DNA from: Bacillota bacterium
GTDB taxonomy: Bacteria; Bacillota; Clostridia; Lachnospirales; Lachnospiraceae
Reading direction: 5' to 3'
Assembly: GCA_023414355.1 (NCBI GenBank)
Contig: JAEZOB010000022.1
Span: 62,001-126,000 of the forward strand
DNA: 64,000 nt
A program made the position numbers and the translations under genes. Positions 25,763-34,260 of the stretch are shown piece by piece. Below the pieces are notes generated by a model, which was not told where the DNA came from, searched no databases, and was given only the letters and a program-made list of their open reading frames with translations. The first letter of the stretch is position 1. Each line of letters starts with the position of its first letter.

Positions 25763-27052
25763 ATGACAATACATGTGATCAAGGAAGGAGATACAATCAA
25801 TTCCCTGGCGCAATTCTACGGAGTTGATCCGCAAAGGATAATGCTGGATAACGAAATTAAAAATCCGGAGGATCTGGTACTTGGAGAAACACTGGTGATC
25901 CTTCATCCGAATATAATTCATACAGTCAGAGATGGAGATACCTTGGACAATATAGCATTGCAGTATGATATCCAGGTGCAGCAGTTATTAAGAAACAACC
26001 CCTATCTTTCTGAAAGACAGTATCTCTATCCAGGAGAGCAATTGGTAATAGATTATGTAGACGAGAAAGTTGGCAGTCTGGCAGTGAATGGTTATGCATA
26101 TCCATTCATTCTTCCTGAGATGCTAAAGAAGACGCTACCCTTCCTGACATATCTGTCAATCTACAGCTACCAGGTTACTCGGAATGGGATGATCATCAAT
26201 ATCGATGATAGAGAATTAATCAGAATGGCAAAAGAATATGGTGTGGCTCCGGTCCTGGTTCTTTCCGGGATCGGAATGACAACAGAAGAGGAAATTGATG
26301 TTACGCATACGGTACTTCGTGACCCATACCGTCAGGAGTATTTTTTTGATCAGCTGTCGATTATTCTGAGACAAAAGGGTTATTATGGTGTAAATATCAA
26401 CACACCGTACATTCTACCGGAGGATCGTGAGCTCTATGTGCGCTTTATTATTGAATTCGCAAAAAGGATGAAAGCGGAAGGCTTCGTTGTATTTAATACT
26501 CTGAGTGTAAGTACTTTTGAGGTCCTGACCGGTATCAGATATGAAAACTTGAGGTATGACCTGTTAGGACAGGTAGCAGACTATATTATGCTGATTTCGT
26601 ATGAATGGGGGTCAGCACCGGGTATTCCTCCGGGAATTTATTCTTATCGTTCCATCATTAGTTTTCTGGAAGAGTCGTTTCGAATGATACCATCGGAAAA
26701 AACCTTTACGGGATTATCCTGTATTGGACATGTCTGGGAGCTACCATACGTGGCAGGTAAAACGACGGGAAAGGCACTCAGTTACAATGCAGCGATTGAA
26801 ATCGCCAGAAATAATCATGCAAGGATATTATATGATGAGAATACCCTGGCAGCTTACTTCCAATATGTAGATAAGTACGAATATATTGTCCGATTCCGGG
26901 ACGCAAGAAGTATGGATTCTCTGATTAAGTTGAGTTCGGACTACGGCGTTTATGGTATCGGTATCTGGAATATCATGATGTTCTTTCCTCAGCTTTGGCT
27001 CGTGTTTAATTCACAATATGATATAAAAAAGGTTTTACCGAATTTCATTTAA
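25763..27052 (+). CDS. LysM-LysM-GH18 protein lacking the catalytic Glu (paralogue 2)
   Basis: 429 residues, exactly the length of the gene at 18759-20048, with the same order: two LysM repeats (about 2-48 and 53-98; VIKEGDTINSLAQFYGV, VRDGDTLDNIALQYDI) and a GH18 barrel (about 115-425). The catalytic strand reads YGVNINTPYILPEDRELY where active SleL-type enzymes have GxNIDFENVPPEDRELY: the Asp is Asn213 and the acid/base Glu is Pro215. The rest of the barrel is well kept, so this is probably a glycan-binding pseudo-enzyme rather than a decayed gene. SD GGGAG is 4 nt upstream. Confidence 0.85.
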   Translation: MTIHVIKEGDTINSLAQFYGVDPQRIMLDNEIKNPEDLVLGETLVILHPNIIHTVRDGDTLDNIALQYDIQVQQLLRNNPYLSERQYLYPGEQLVIDYVDEKVGSLAVNGYAYPFILPEMLKKTLPFLTYLSIYSYQVTRNGMIINIDDRELIRMAKEYGVAPVLVLSGIGMTTEEEIDVTHTVLRDPYRQEYFFDQLSIILRQKGYYGVNINTPYILPEDRELYVRFIIEFAKRMKAEGFVVFNTLSVSTFEVLTGIRYENLRYDLLGQVADYIMLISYEWGSAPGIPPGIYSYRSIISFLEESFRMIPSEKTFTGLSCIGHVWELPYVAGKTTGKALSYNAAIEIARNNHARILYDENTLAAYFQYVDKYEYIVRFRDARSMDSLIKLSSDYGVYGIGIWNIMMFFPQLWLVFNSQYDIKKVLPNFI

Positions 27053-27059
27053 TGATATC

Positions 27060-27165
27060 GTGTCAAAAGCACCGTAGGTGCTTCCTGACACAATAGATTG
27101 ATATGCAAGCTAGCTTGCAATAGCAATCTATTGTATCGGGAAATATGTGCAACATATTTTGACAC
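27060..27165. repeat. Three-branched palindromic element
   Basis: Outer arms GTGTCAAAA (27060-27068) and TTTTGACAC (27157-27165) enclose three hairpins: 27069-27081 (GCACC-GTA-GGTGC), a 19-bp stem 27082-27100 with 27124-27142 carrying a self-complementary GCAAGCTAGCTTGC tip, and 27141-27159. It lies 8 nt after the LysM-GH18 stop. No T-run follows. Confidence 0.65.
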
Positions 27166-27379
27166 CTTTACCAAAATAATGAATCAGTAGAAATGATATT
27201 GACATCCGTTTCGAAGAATTTTATCATTATTCTATCAGATACGACTTATTCTGAGGAATGTAAGTGAAAACGCATATTTACAAATGGAAGACAAGTCTTT
27301 CGGACTCCCAGCTGCGAAAAATACAGTATGGGAAGTTATTGCGAGTCGGACTACAGATAGAAAGCATGGGGATAAACAA

Positions 27380-28285
27380 ATGGATAATAAACATATAGAT
27401 AATAAGCATATAGATAATAAGCATTTAGATAATAATCATATAGAGGAGTTAAAGTTCTGGTATTATATCGATCAGGGGGAGGTTACAGGACCCTTTAGCG
27501 AAGAGGAAATGCTTGCTTTTTATAGGCAACATAATATCGAAGACAGTACCGAGGTATGGAAGAGCGGAATGACGGACTGGGTTCGGCTAGATGATTCCGA
27601 TCTGGCACAAACGGAGGCTTCAAAACAGCGGCCAAAGAGTAATGAAATGAATCATGCCATGTCTTGGATACTGGCACTCCTTCCGATACTATTTGCAGGT
27701 GCAATCATGAAAAAGAGCCTACCCTTATTTTTGATCCTGTTGACGCTTCACTGCATAATCAGTGTTATGGATGCCGCAGTTCTGATCAAAGATGGAAGGG
27801 CAAAAAAAACAACGGTATTATGGGCATTGTTTTTACCGCCGGTTTACCTTGTGATTAGGGCCGGATTATCGAAAACGCAAAGGCTTAGCGCTGTTATTTG
27901 GGGTCTTTTCTTTGTGGTAGAATTATTTGCCTGTACGGTAGTATTCGATATTCCTGCGCTACTACAGCCTCAAAGCAAAACTGAGGTTACTGAACCCGAG
28001 AAGGTTGCAGCGGTTGAAGGTATTACAGTTGAAGCGTTCGTGAAAGCTTATATTAAGGATCCCAGCTATGAGATAGAAGAAAGTGAAGAGGGAGCTTCCC
28101 TTTTTCGAGTCAAAGGATCGATGGAGTATGAAGGTGAAACAGCAGCAGTTGTCATATCTTTTCAGGTAGGAGCGGATGGCGTTGTTCGTTTTAAAGAAAT
28201 GGCGATTAACAACCAAACGCAGACTGCACAGGTATATTATAATTTAGTGGATGAACTAAAAAGTAGAATTGATTCAATTGATTAG
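27380..28285 (+). CDS. GYF-domain membrane protein
   Basis: About 301 residues from ATG 27380, which has GGGGAT about 8 nt upstream; the frame is open to ATG 27284 but lacks an SD there. After a low-complexity N-terminus of four DNKHI-like repeats comes a GYF_2 domain (about 25-75; WYYIDQGEVTGPFSEEEM, TEVWKSGMTDW), a linker, four membrane helices (about 95-200) and an extracytoplasmic C-terminal domain (about 225-301). GYF_2 domains are thought to bind peptides or mediate assembly in bacterial envelope proteins. Function unknown; between a LysM protein and a Ca2+ antiporter. Confidence 0.75.
   Translation: MDNKHIDNKHIDNKHLDNNHIEELKFWYYIDQGEVTGPFSEEEMLAFYRQHNIEDSTEVWKSGMTDWVRLDDSDLAQTEASKQRPKSNEMNHAMSWILALLPILFAGAIMKKSLPLFLILLTLHCIISVMDAAVLIKDGRAKKTTVLWALFLPPVYLVIRAGLSKTQRLSAVIWGLFFVVELFACTVVFDIPALLQPQSKTEVTEPEKVAAVEGITVEAFVKAYIKDPSYEIEESEEGASLFRVKGSMEYEGETAAVVISFQVGADGVVRFKEMAINNQTQTAQVYYNLVDELKSRIDSID
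27383..27442 (+). repeat. Four tandem 15-nt repeats inside the GYF gene
   Basis: Four in-frame copies of GATAATAAGCATATA-like units encode DNKHI, DNKHI, DNKHL, DNNHI. A simple repeat prone to copy-number change, at the extreme N-terminus of the protein. Confidence 0.85.
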
Positions 28286-28305
28286 AAAAATTAATAAATT
28301 AATGA

Positions 28306-28334
28306 TTGATTTTCAGTGTCTCCGGTACTATAAT
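28306..28334 (+). promoter_or_regulatory. Promoter of the Ca2+/H+ antiporter gene
   Basis: TTGATT (28306-28311) and TATAAT (28329-28334), 17-nt spacing, about 80 nt upstream of the start codon. Confidence 0.6.
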
Positions 28335-28416
28335 TGCGATGTTATCGTGTTTTTATGTTACCATATGTGTTTAGCTTAATATATTACCATAGAAAGCTAT
28401 TTGAGGAGACAAAAAG

Positions 28417-29463
28417 ATGAAGTACTTAAAAATTTTACTTCTTTGCATTCCCTGTACCATTGCCGGATATTTTTTGAAGTGGAATGCAACAGTTATGTTC
28501 TTTTTGACCTGTGCGGCTATTGTACCGCTGGCAGGTTACTTAGGCGAAGCTACAGAAGAAATCGCCACTTATACCGGACCGAAGCTGGGTGGCTTCTTGA
28601 ATGCGACCTTCGGAAATGCGACAGAACTTATTATCAGCTTCTTTGCGATTAAAGCGGGTTTATTTGACGTAGTGAAAGCTTCGCTGGCCGGTTCCGTACT
28701 TGGAAATATACTTTTAGTTTTAGGCTGCAGTATTTTCGTAGGTGGCTTAAAACACAAGGAATTGAAATACGACTCACAGCTTGGAACCTTTACGGCTACC
28801 ATGCTGTTATTTGCGGTAATCGGATTATCACTTCCCGCTGTATTTACCTGGGGGAAATCAGAAGAATTACTTACTTCCCGATATGAGAGCCTGAGTTACA
28901 TTATTGCGATTATCCTTTTATTGATCTATGTAATCGGTATGATCTATTCCTTCCGGACACAGAAGGACTTATATGGTGTTGAGCATGCGGAGGACGTGGA
29001 TGCGAACTGGTCCCTGCCCTTCAGTATTGCAGTACTTGCAGTTGCTACCGTATTGATTGCGATTGAATCTGAGCTTCTGGTTGCCAGCATAGAGCCGATG
29101 ACAAAAGCTGCTCATATCCCTGAGATGTTTGTAGGTATTATCTTAATTCCTATTGTTGGTAATGCTGCGGAGCATACCACTGCAATCATCATGGGTATAA
29201 AAAATAAGCTGGATATCTCAATTGAGATTTCGGTTGGCTCCAGCTTGCAGATTGCACTATTTGTTATCCCTGCTTCAGTTTTAATCAGCTTATTCTATAC
29301 GCCAATGAGCATTGTATTTAAACCGATTGAACTATTCTTATTTGGTGCCAGTGTATTAATCGCCAATCAGGTGGTTAAGGCTGGACGATCAAATTGGATG
29401 GAAGGCTTAAAGCTGATGAGCGTATATCTGATCGCAGCGATCGGCTTCTATGTAGTGGGTTAG
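28417..29463 (+). CDS. cax: Ca2+/H+ antiporter (CaCA family, CAX)
   Basis: 348 residues, about eleven membrane helices. The two inverted alpha-repeats are clear: LNATFGNATELIISFFA (about 61-77) and IVGNAAEHTTAIIMG (about 248-262), each with the acidic residue that binds Ca2+. The N-terminal EATEEIATYTGPKLGG segment is typical of the CAX branch. It would extrude Ca2+ from the cytoplasm using the proton gradient. GAGGAG lies about 8 nt before the ATG. Own promoter and a downstream branched element suggest a single-gene unit. Confidence 0.9.
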   Translation: MKYLKILLLCIPCTIAGYFLKWNATVMFFLTCAAIVPLAGYLGEATEEIATYTGPKLGGFLNATFGNATELIISFFAIKAGLFDVVKASLAGSVLGNILLVLGCSIFVGGLKHKELKYDSQLGTFTATMLLFAVIGLSLPAVFTWGKSEELLTSRYESLSYIIAIILLLIYVIGMIYSFRTQKDLYGVEHAEDVDANWSLPFSIAVLAVATVLIAIESELLVASIEPMTKAAHIPEMFVGIILIPIVGNAAEHTTAIIMGIKNKLDISIEISVGSSLQIALFVIPASVLISLFYTPMSIVFKPIELFLFGASVLIANQVVKAGRSNWMEGLKLMSVYLIAAIGFYVVG

Positions 29464-29520
29464 GATAAAAAGCTTACAGAAGATTAATATCTGATAGGTA
29501 AGGTTGTAGTATGAATTAAC

Positions 29521-29619
29521 AAAAGTATAATAGAGACAGCCAGTAATCCTCTGTTACGCCCGCAATCCTGCGGACAGGGTGAGAAATTCGTAATTGGTGT
29601 CTGTCTCCATTATACTTTT
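29521..29619. repeat. Branched palindromic element / bidirectional terminator
   Basis: Outer arms 29521-29539 and 29601-29619 pair over 19 positions with one mismatch; inside are CCGCA-ATCC-TGCGG (29560-29573) and a smaller GTAA-TTAC hairpin. It lies between the convergent antiporter and lacZ genes and ends in T6, so it can terminate, but the size and branching exceed that need. Confidence 0.6.
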
Positions 29620-29632
29620 TTATTACATTAAT

Positions 29633-32600
29633 TTAATTCCAGTCCATCTGGAAGGAGCAGAAAAAGTCTTCCTCCTCTAATCGGTATTTTGATAACAGCT
29701 CGGGACCACAGCTGTTGGAACCGATTCCGCTCATCTTATAATCAATACAGAAGCTGTGATAAGGGGCTTTCTCCAGCTCGTAGTTATGCTTCTTAGCCGT
29801 CAGTTCCTCCTGAGAATACGCAGAAGCCTGAAAAGAGAAATCCTTATTAGCAGTCACCGTAAGGGTAGGAAGCGTGTCAGTACCGTAAGCGCTGAAGTGT
29901 CTGCAGCCATAGTGCGATCCGTTCTCCTGAGGATAGATATAATCTTCAAACAGCTCATCGATTGTTTGCTCGAACAGGCCGACATAAGAGGCACGATGCT
30001 TATCTATATAGCTCTCTGACGGACCATAACCGTAATATTTCACGTATTCATATTCCTTCGGCAGGAATAAACGCAGGCCGAAGCGAGGGAGATACGGCAT
30101 CAGGATATTGCGGTGAGCCTGAATGTCGACAGAGATGGCTCCTGTCGGAGATATGTTCCAGAGTACGGTAAGCTCCAGGATATGTTCCCTTTGAATAGCT
30201 GCTAGGGCAAGCCTGACATGAATTTTAATGCCTTCTGAAGGAGTGTACTGTGTAGTGCTTTCATACACCCGGACGGTGGTCCGGTCATAGCCGGCACGTT
30301 CCCAATCCTTGCGAATGTATTGATCATTATCAGTCGGTGCCCTCCAAATATTATATTCCATAGGCTTCATCAGAAGTATTCTGTTATTTACGGTCATTGC
30401 TTCAAACAGCCCGGTCAGCTTATTGAAGGTGTAAGTGAATTGCTTCCCGCTGATTATGATGCGTGACTCTGATTCCTGATACAGCAGTTCCTCTTCCTGC
30501 TGCAATATTGAGATTTCCCCTGCCTCAATAGAGGTCTCACATCCGTTCCCGGTTTCTCGCATATCCTCTTTGATCAAAAGCTGGTCGAAACCAAGCTCAT
30601 GCCCGGACTCAGTCAAGGGAAGAACCTGCTTTTGTGAGTAACGTAACAGCAAGTAAGTGGTTCCCTTATCCGGGATACTGTAGTGTAGTTTAATCTCCCT
30701 GCGGGATTGGGGTGGGATATCTAGCTCCTGGAGGGTTCCTTCTGCAAACGTTATTCCGTCATTCTGCAGCTCATAGGTCAGAGACAGGTAATGCTTCGTA
30801 TTGGTGAAATCAAGCTTATTCTCGAGTGAAATTAAGCCTTGCTCCGCCGAGACTAAGCTTGCCCGAACCGGACGTAGTACATTCTTATATTCTCTCAGAC
30901 TTGGACTCACGGTACGGTCAGGATAAACCAGGCCATCGATACAGAAGTTGCCGTCATGCGGGAACTCACCGGAATCTCCTCCGTAAGCATAACGCTTTCG
31001 ACCATCCTCGGTCTCGCCGAGATAGATGGCATGATCACACCACTCCCATACAAAGGCACCGATAAAACTCTGCTCCTGATAGAGCATCTCCATATAATCC
31101 TCAAGGTCGCCCGGACCATTTCCCATTGCATGACAGAATTCACAGAGCATGTAAGGCTTCTTGTTTTCGGGTTGATTAAAATATCGTTCTATGTCTGCCA
31201 GGGAATCATACATCTTACTGTGCACATCCAGCATAGAAAGATCACGATCGGTATCTTTGGCGTGAACACTTCCCTCATAGTGCAGGAGACGGGTGTCGTC
31301 GAACTCCTTGATCCATCTGCCGGCTTTCTCAAAACTGGGACCCCAGCCGCTTTCATTGCCCATGGACCACATCAGGATAGAGGGATGATTCTTATCCCTA
31401 TGTACATTCCGTTGCTCACGGTCAAGGATAATTGAATCGGAGAGTTCATTTTTAGCGATATCACAATAAGTATGCTCGTAAGAGCCGGAATAGAAGTTAA
31501 CGACACCATGTGTCTCGACATCTGCTTCTCCGATGACATAGAAACCATATTCGTCGCAAAGCTCCGTAAACCATGGTGCATTTGGATAATGACTGGTACG
31601 GATGGCGTTGATATTATGCTGCTTCATCAGTGAGAGGTCTCTTAAGGCCTGTTCTCTACTGATGGTATAGCCGGTAACGGGATCGCTGTCGTGACGGTTC
31701 ACACCTTTTAGTTTAATGGGAACATTGTTAAAAAACAGTACGCTGTCTTTGACCTCCACTTTCCTGATACCTACCCTTTGAACAATCAGTTCTTCCTCTG
31801 TGTAGAATTTCAAAGTATAAAGGTTGGGTGCTTCGGCATTCCATAATAATGGCTGAGCTACGATGAACTCCACAGAGTTGCCTTTCGCTGCTTCTTCCTT
31901 CAGGAGCTGATCTCCGAGGAAAAGCTGTATATTCACGGGTATAGAGTTACTCAAATATTCGAGACTTATTTTAATATTGGCCTGAGTACAGTCCTCATTT
32001 AGTATGGTTTTTACGAAATAGTCCCGGATGTGCTCCCTGGCCCGAGTGATCAGGGATACATTCCGGAAGATACCCGACATCCGAAATTTATCCTGATCCT
32101 CATAATAACTCCCGACACACCATTTCATGACCAGGACAGCAAGTACATTCTCCCCGGCCTTCAGATGTGCGGTGACATCAAATTCACTAGAGGAATGGGA
32201 TACCTGACTGAAGCCGATGAAGGTACCATTTAGCCAGACATAGAAACAGGAGTCGACACCCTCAAAATACAAGTAATTTTGCTGACTCAGCTGTTCTGTA
32301 GTCACCTCAAAGCGATGGATATAACAGCCGCAGGGATTGTTCTCCTCCGGAACGTAAGGAAAATCATAGGGGAAGGGGTAGTTGACATTGGTGTACTGAT
32401 GTCGGTCGTAACCATGATTTTGCCAACAGCCCGGAACAGGAATTTGATCATAGCTGTCAGAGTCAAAGGAAGGGAGGAAGAAGTCTTCCTCGACCTCGTA
32501 GCGGTTAGGGTAAAAGCGGAATCTCCATAAGCCGTTAAGGGAGGAAATCCGACTGCCTTTTGAAGCATGCGGGTATTGGGGAACATAGTAAGCACGGTTT

Positions 32601-32656
32601 GGCATTGTACCAATGTGCAAATTTTTGGTATCTTCATAATACTTAGGTAATTTCAT
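29633..32656 (-). CDS. lacZ: GH2 beta-galactosidase (LacZ type)
   Basis: 1007 residues with the five-domain LacZ order: jelly-roll (about 35-210), two Ig-like beta domains flanking a TIM barrel (about 325-610), and the C-terminal beta-sandwich (about 730-1000). Acid/base Glu435 lies in WSMGNESGWGP and nucleophile Glu538 in GAFVWEWCDH; E. coli has Glu461 and Glu537. The GVNRHDSDPVTGYTIS segment is typical of the small-clostridial LacZ group. No signal peptide. It cleaves terminal beta-galactosides inside the cell. Divergent AraC gene at 32893 is the likely regulator. Confidence 0.92.
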   Translation of the reverse strand: MKLPKYYEDTKNLHIGTMPNRAYYVPQYPHASKGSRISSLNGLWRFRFYPNRYEVEEDFFLPSFDSDSYDQIPVPGCWQNHGYDRHQYTNVNYPFPYDFPYVPEENNPCGCYIHRFEVTTEQLSQQNYLYFEGVDSCFYVWLNGTFIGFSQVSHSSSEFDVTAHLKAGENVLAVLVMKWCVGSYYEDQDKFRMSGIFRNVSLITRAREHIRDYFVKTILNEDCTQANIKISLEYLSNSIPVNIQLFLGDQLLKEEAAKGNSVEFIVAQPLLWNAEAPNLYTLKFYTEEELIVQRVGIRKVEVKDSVLFFNNVPIKLKGVNRHDSDPVTGYTISREQALRDLSLMKQHNINAIRTSHYPNAPWFTELCDEYGFYVIGEADVETHGVVNFYSGSYEHTYCDIAKNELSDSIILDREQRNVHRDKNHPSILMWSMGNESGWGPSFEKAGRWIKEFDDTRLLHYEGSVHAKDTDRDLSMLDVHSKMYDSLADIERYFNQPENKKPYMLCEFCHAMGNGPGDLEDYMEMLYQEQSFIGAFVWEWCDHAIYLGETEDGRKRYAYGGDSGEFPHDGNFCIDGLVYPDRTVSPSLREYKNVLRPVRASLVSAEQGLISLENKLDFTNTKHYLSLTYELQNDGITFAEGTLQELDIPPQSRREIKLHYSIPDKGTTYLLLRYSQKQVLPLTESGHELGFDQLLIKEDMRETGNGCETSIEAGEISILQQEEELLYQESESRIIISGKQFTYTFNKLTGLFEAMTVNNRILLMKPMEYNIWRAPTDNDQYIRKDWERAGYDRTTVRVYESTTQYTPSEGIKIHVRLALAAIQREHILELTVLWNISPTGAISVDIQAHRNILMPYLPRFGLRLFLPKEYEYVKYYGYGPSESYIDKHRASYVGLFEQTIDELFEDYIYPQENGSHYGCRHFSAYGTDTLPTLTVTANKDFSFQASAYSQEELTAKKHNYELEKAPYHSFCIDYKMSGIGSNSCGPELLSKYRLEEEDFFCSFQMDWN

Positions 32657-32892
32657 AAATGGCCGTCACCTTTCCTAGTGATGTTTTTGTAATATCGATA
32701 TATCCTTCATTTTATCACCGGAGCAGGATTACTCCATGACTAATCTTGCCTGATATATGGACAAAATGATACAATTCTGCTAACATAGTACTTGTTATTT
32801 GGGAGTATTACAAAGATAGACCATTACAAAATTGAACTTTTATCGCCATGAAATAGATTAGGATATGGACTGAAAGAGAAGGAGAACTGAGG

Positions 32893-33741
32893 ATGCTGAA
32901 TTATTCAGGTTATGATAATCAGAGTGATGATGATATCCCGAACGACGGGATGGAGCTGTCGGTGAAGAGCTGCGGACATTATAAGTTGCTGCAATTGAAA
33001 AAGCTGCAGACCTATCGGCCACAGGGCAGGAGAGATTATCAGCTTCTATATGTGGCGGAGGGAACAGCGCATTTCATAGTGAATGATAAGCAATATACTT
33101 TAGCAAAGGGAGGGGTATTCATCTACAGTCCAGAGATACCTCAGGATTATTATTATGTCCTTCAGGAGAAACCGGATATCTATTGGATCCACTTTACGGG
33201 GTGGGGAGTAGATAAGCTACTGTCCGTCCTTGGATTGAAATCCGAGCAGCCTCTTCAGTTGCAGGCAAAGGAGGAACTCCCGGAGCTATTTGAAAAGATT
33301 ATTATTGAACTGAGACTTGATCGTTTTCAGAGAATGGAGATGGCAGAAGTATACTTAAGGCAGCTTTTCATTATGATCGCGCGATTGAAGCAAAGCTCTG
33401 GACGAGAGAAGATGGGCTACCATTCCATGTTTGATCAGTTCATCAATCAGTTTCATCATGAATATCAGTCAGAAATCAATATAGCAGAATACGCGAGGCT
33501 TCATCATATTAGCTGCTCCTGGTTCATACGGGAATTTAGAAGGTATACCGGATATTCGCCCAAGCAATATATTACTAACCTAAGGCTGCAGCATGCCAAG
33601 GAGCTTTTGAACAATCACTCTTTAACAATCAGTGATATCGCTGTCTTAGTCGGTTACGAGGATCAGCTGTACTTTAGCCGCATCTTCCGAAAATATACCG
33701 GACTCTCCCCAAGCGTATACCGTACCAAGAGTCCAGCCTGA
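32893..33741 (+). CDS. AraC-family regulator beside lacZ
   Basis: 282 residues: N-terminal cupin/arabinose-binding-like domain (about 30-150; YQLLYVAEGTAHFIVNDKQYTL, GGVFIYSPEIPQ) and a C-terminal double helix-turn-helix (about 180-278; ISCSWFIREFRRYTGYSPKQY, VGYEDQLYFSRIFRKYTGLSP). It is divergent from lacZ with a 236-nt gap and is probably its sugar-dependent activator. AAGGAG precedes the ATG. It is not close in sequence to the two AraC paralogues at the ends of the window. Confidence 0.88.
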   Translation: MLNYSGYDNQSDDDIPNDGMELSVKSCGHYKLLQLKKLQTYRPQGRRDYQLLYVAEGTAHFIVNDKQYTLAKGGVFIYSPEIPQDYYYVLQEKPDIYWIHFTGWGVDKLLSVLGLKSEQPLQLQAKEELPELFEKIIIELRLDRFQRMEMAEVYLRQLFIMIARLKQSSGREKMGYHSMFDQFINQFHHEYQSEINIAEYARLHHISCSWFIREFRRYTGYSPKQYITNLRLQHAKELLNNHSLTISDIAVLVGYEDQLYFSRIFRKYTGLSPSVYRTKSPA

Positions 33742-33899
33742 TAAAACAGGATAGTGGGTGGGGTAGGAACTCAATGCTCCTCAAAGAGTAGGTTGCCGAG
33801 ATAATATATTTGGAATAGATATTTCTGGAGTAAATATATCCAGAATAGAAATATCAGGAATAGATAGTAGCTTTATTAAATAGTATAACAAAGATGTAT

Positions 33900-33933
33900 A
33901 AAAATAAGGTATGTGAGAGCATACCTTATTTTT
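33900..33933 (+). terminator. Intrinsic terminator of the AraC gene
   Basis: A perfect 14-bp stem (33900-33913 with 33920-33933), 6-nt loop, A-run on the left arm and T-run on the right. Confidence 0.85.
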
Positions 33934-34000
33934 ACTGGGCTATCTATTAACAAATAAAAAAGATACAAGCTGCCATAAATTTTCTAACTCCAAGAGAACA

Positions 34001-34229
34001 GGTACGAGGGCAGGGTTAGTTATATTTCTGACTTTATCCCTTTCTTTGGTAATACCTACTTTCGTATCGGAGCGATTTATTCGGGAAATCGTCCATGGAG
34101 GGACGATTTAGGTGCGAGCGACAAGGAGGTCGCTTCGCGCCGACGGAATTGTATAAGCTCTGATACGAAAGTCTGGTATTACCGGAAAGAGATAACTGGA
34201 AGAAAAATAACTGACCCTGCCCTCGTACC
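34001..34229. repeat. Large branched inverted-repeat element, MITE-like
   Basis: Arms 34001-34023 and 34207-34229 pair over 23 positions (one G-U); after an imperfect part, 34048-34056 pairs with 34175-34183 and 34058-34073 with 34157-34172. The tip carries two hairpins: 34086-34094 with 34101-34109, and 34111-34122 with 34129-34141. GC content of the tip is well above its surroundings. It encodes no protein. Confidence 0.75.
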
Positions 34230-34260
34230 GTTCCTAGAATGACAGAATTAATAATATTTC

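Larger units (their letters stand above)
33742..34260. other. 519-nt structured intergenic region
   Basis: Between the convergent AraC and GH3 genes. From left to right: an imperfect hairpin (about 33818-33855), the terminator at 33900-33933, and the large branched palindrome at 34001-34229, whose arms continue imperfectly outwards to about 33976 and 34250. No protein gene is supported. Confidence 0.6.

Noticed and set aside
27060..27165. CRISPR array or insertion-sequence end
   Set aside because: There are no regularly spaced direct repeats, and no transposase gene or target duplication is visible.
34001..34229. tRNA, riboswitch or group II intron in the branched element
   Set aside because: The arms are far longer than in tRNA, no known riboswitch core or intron domain V motif was recognised, and no reverse transcriptase is near.
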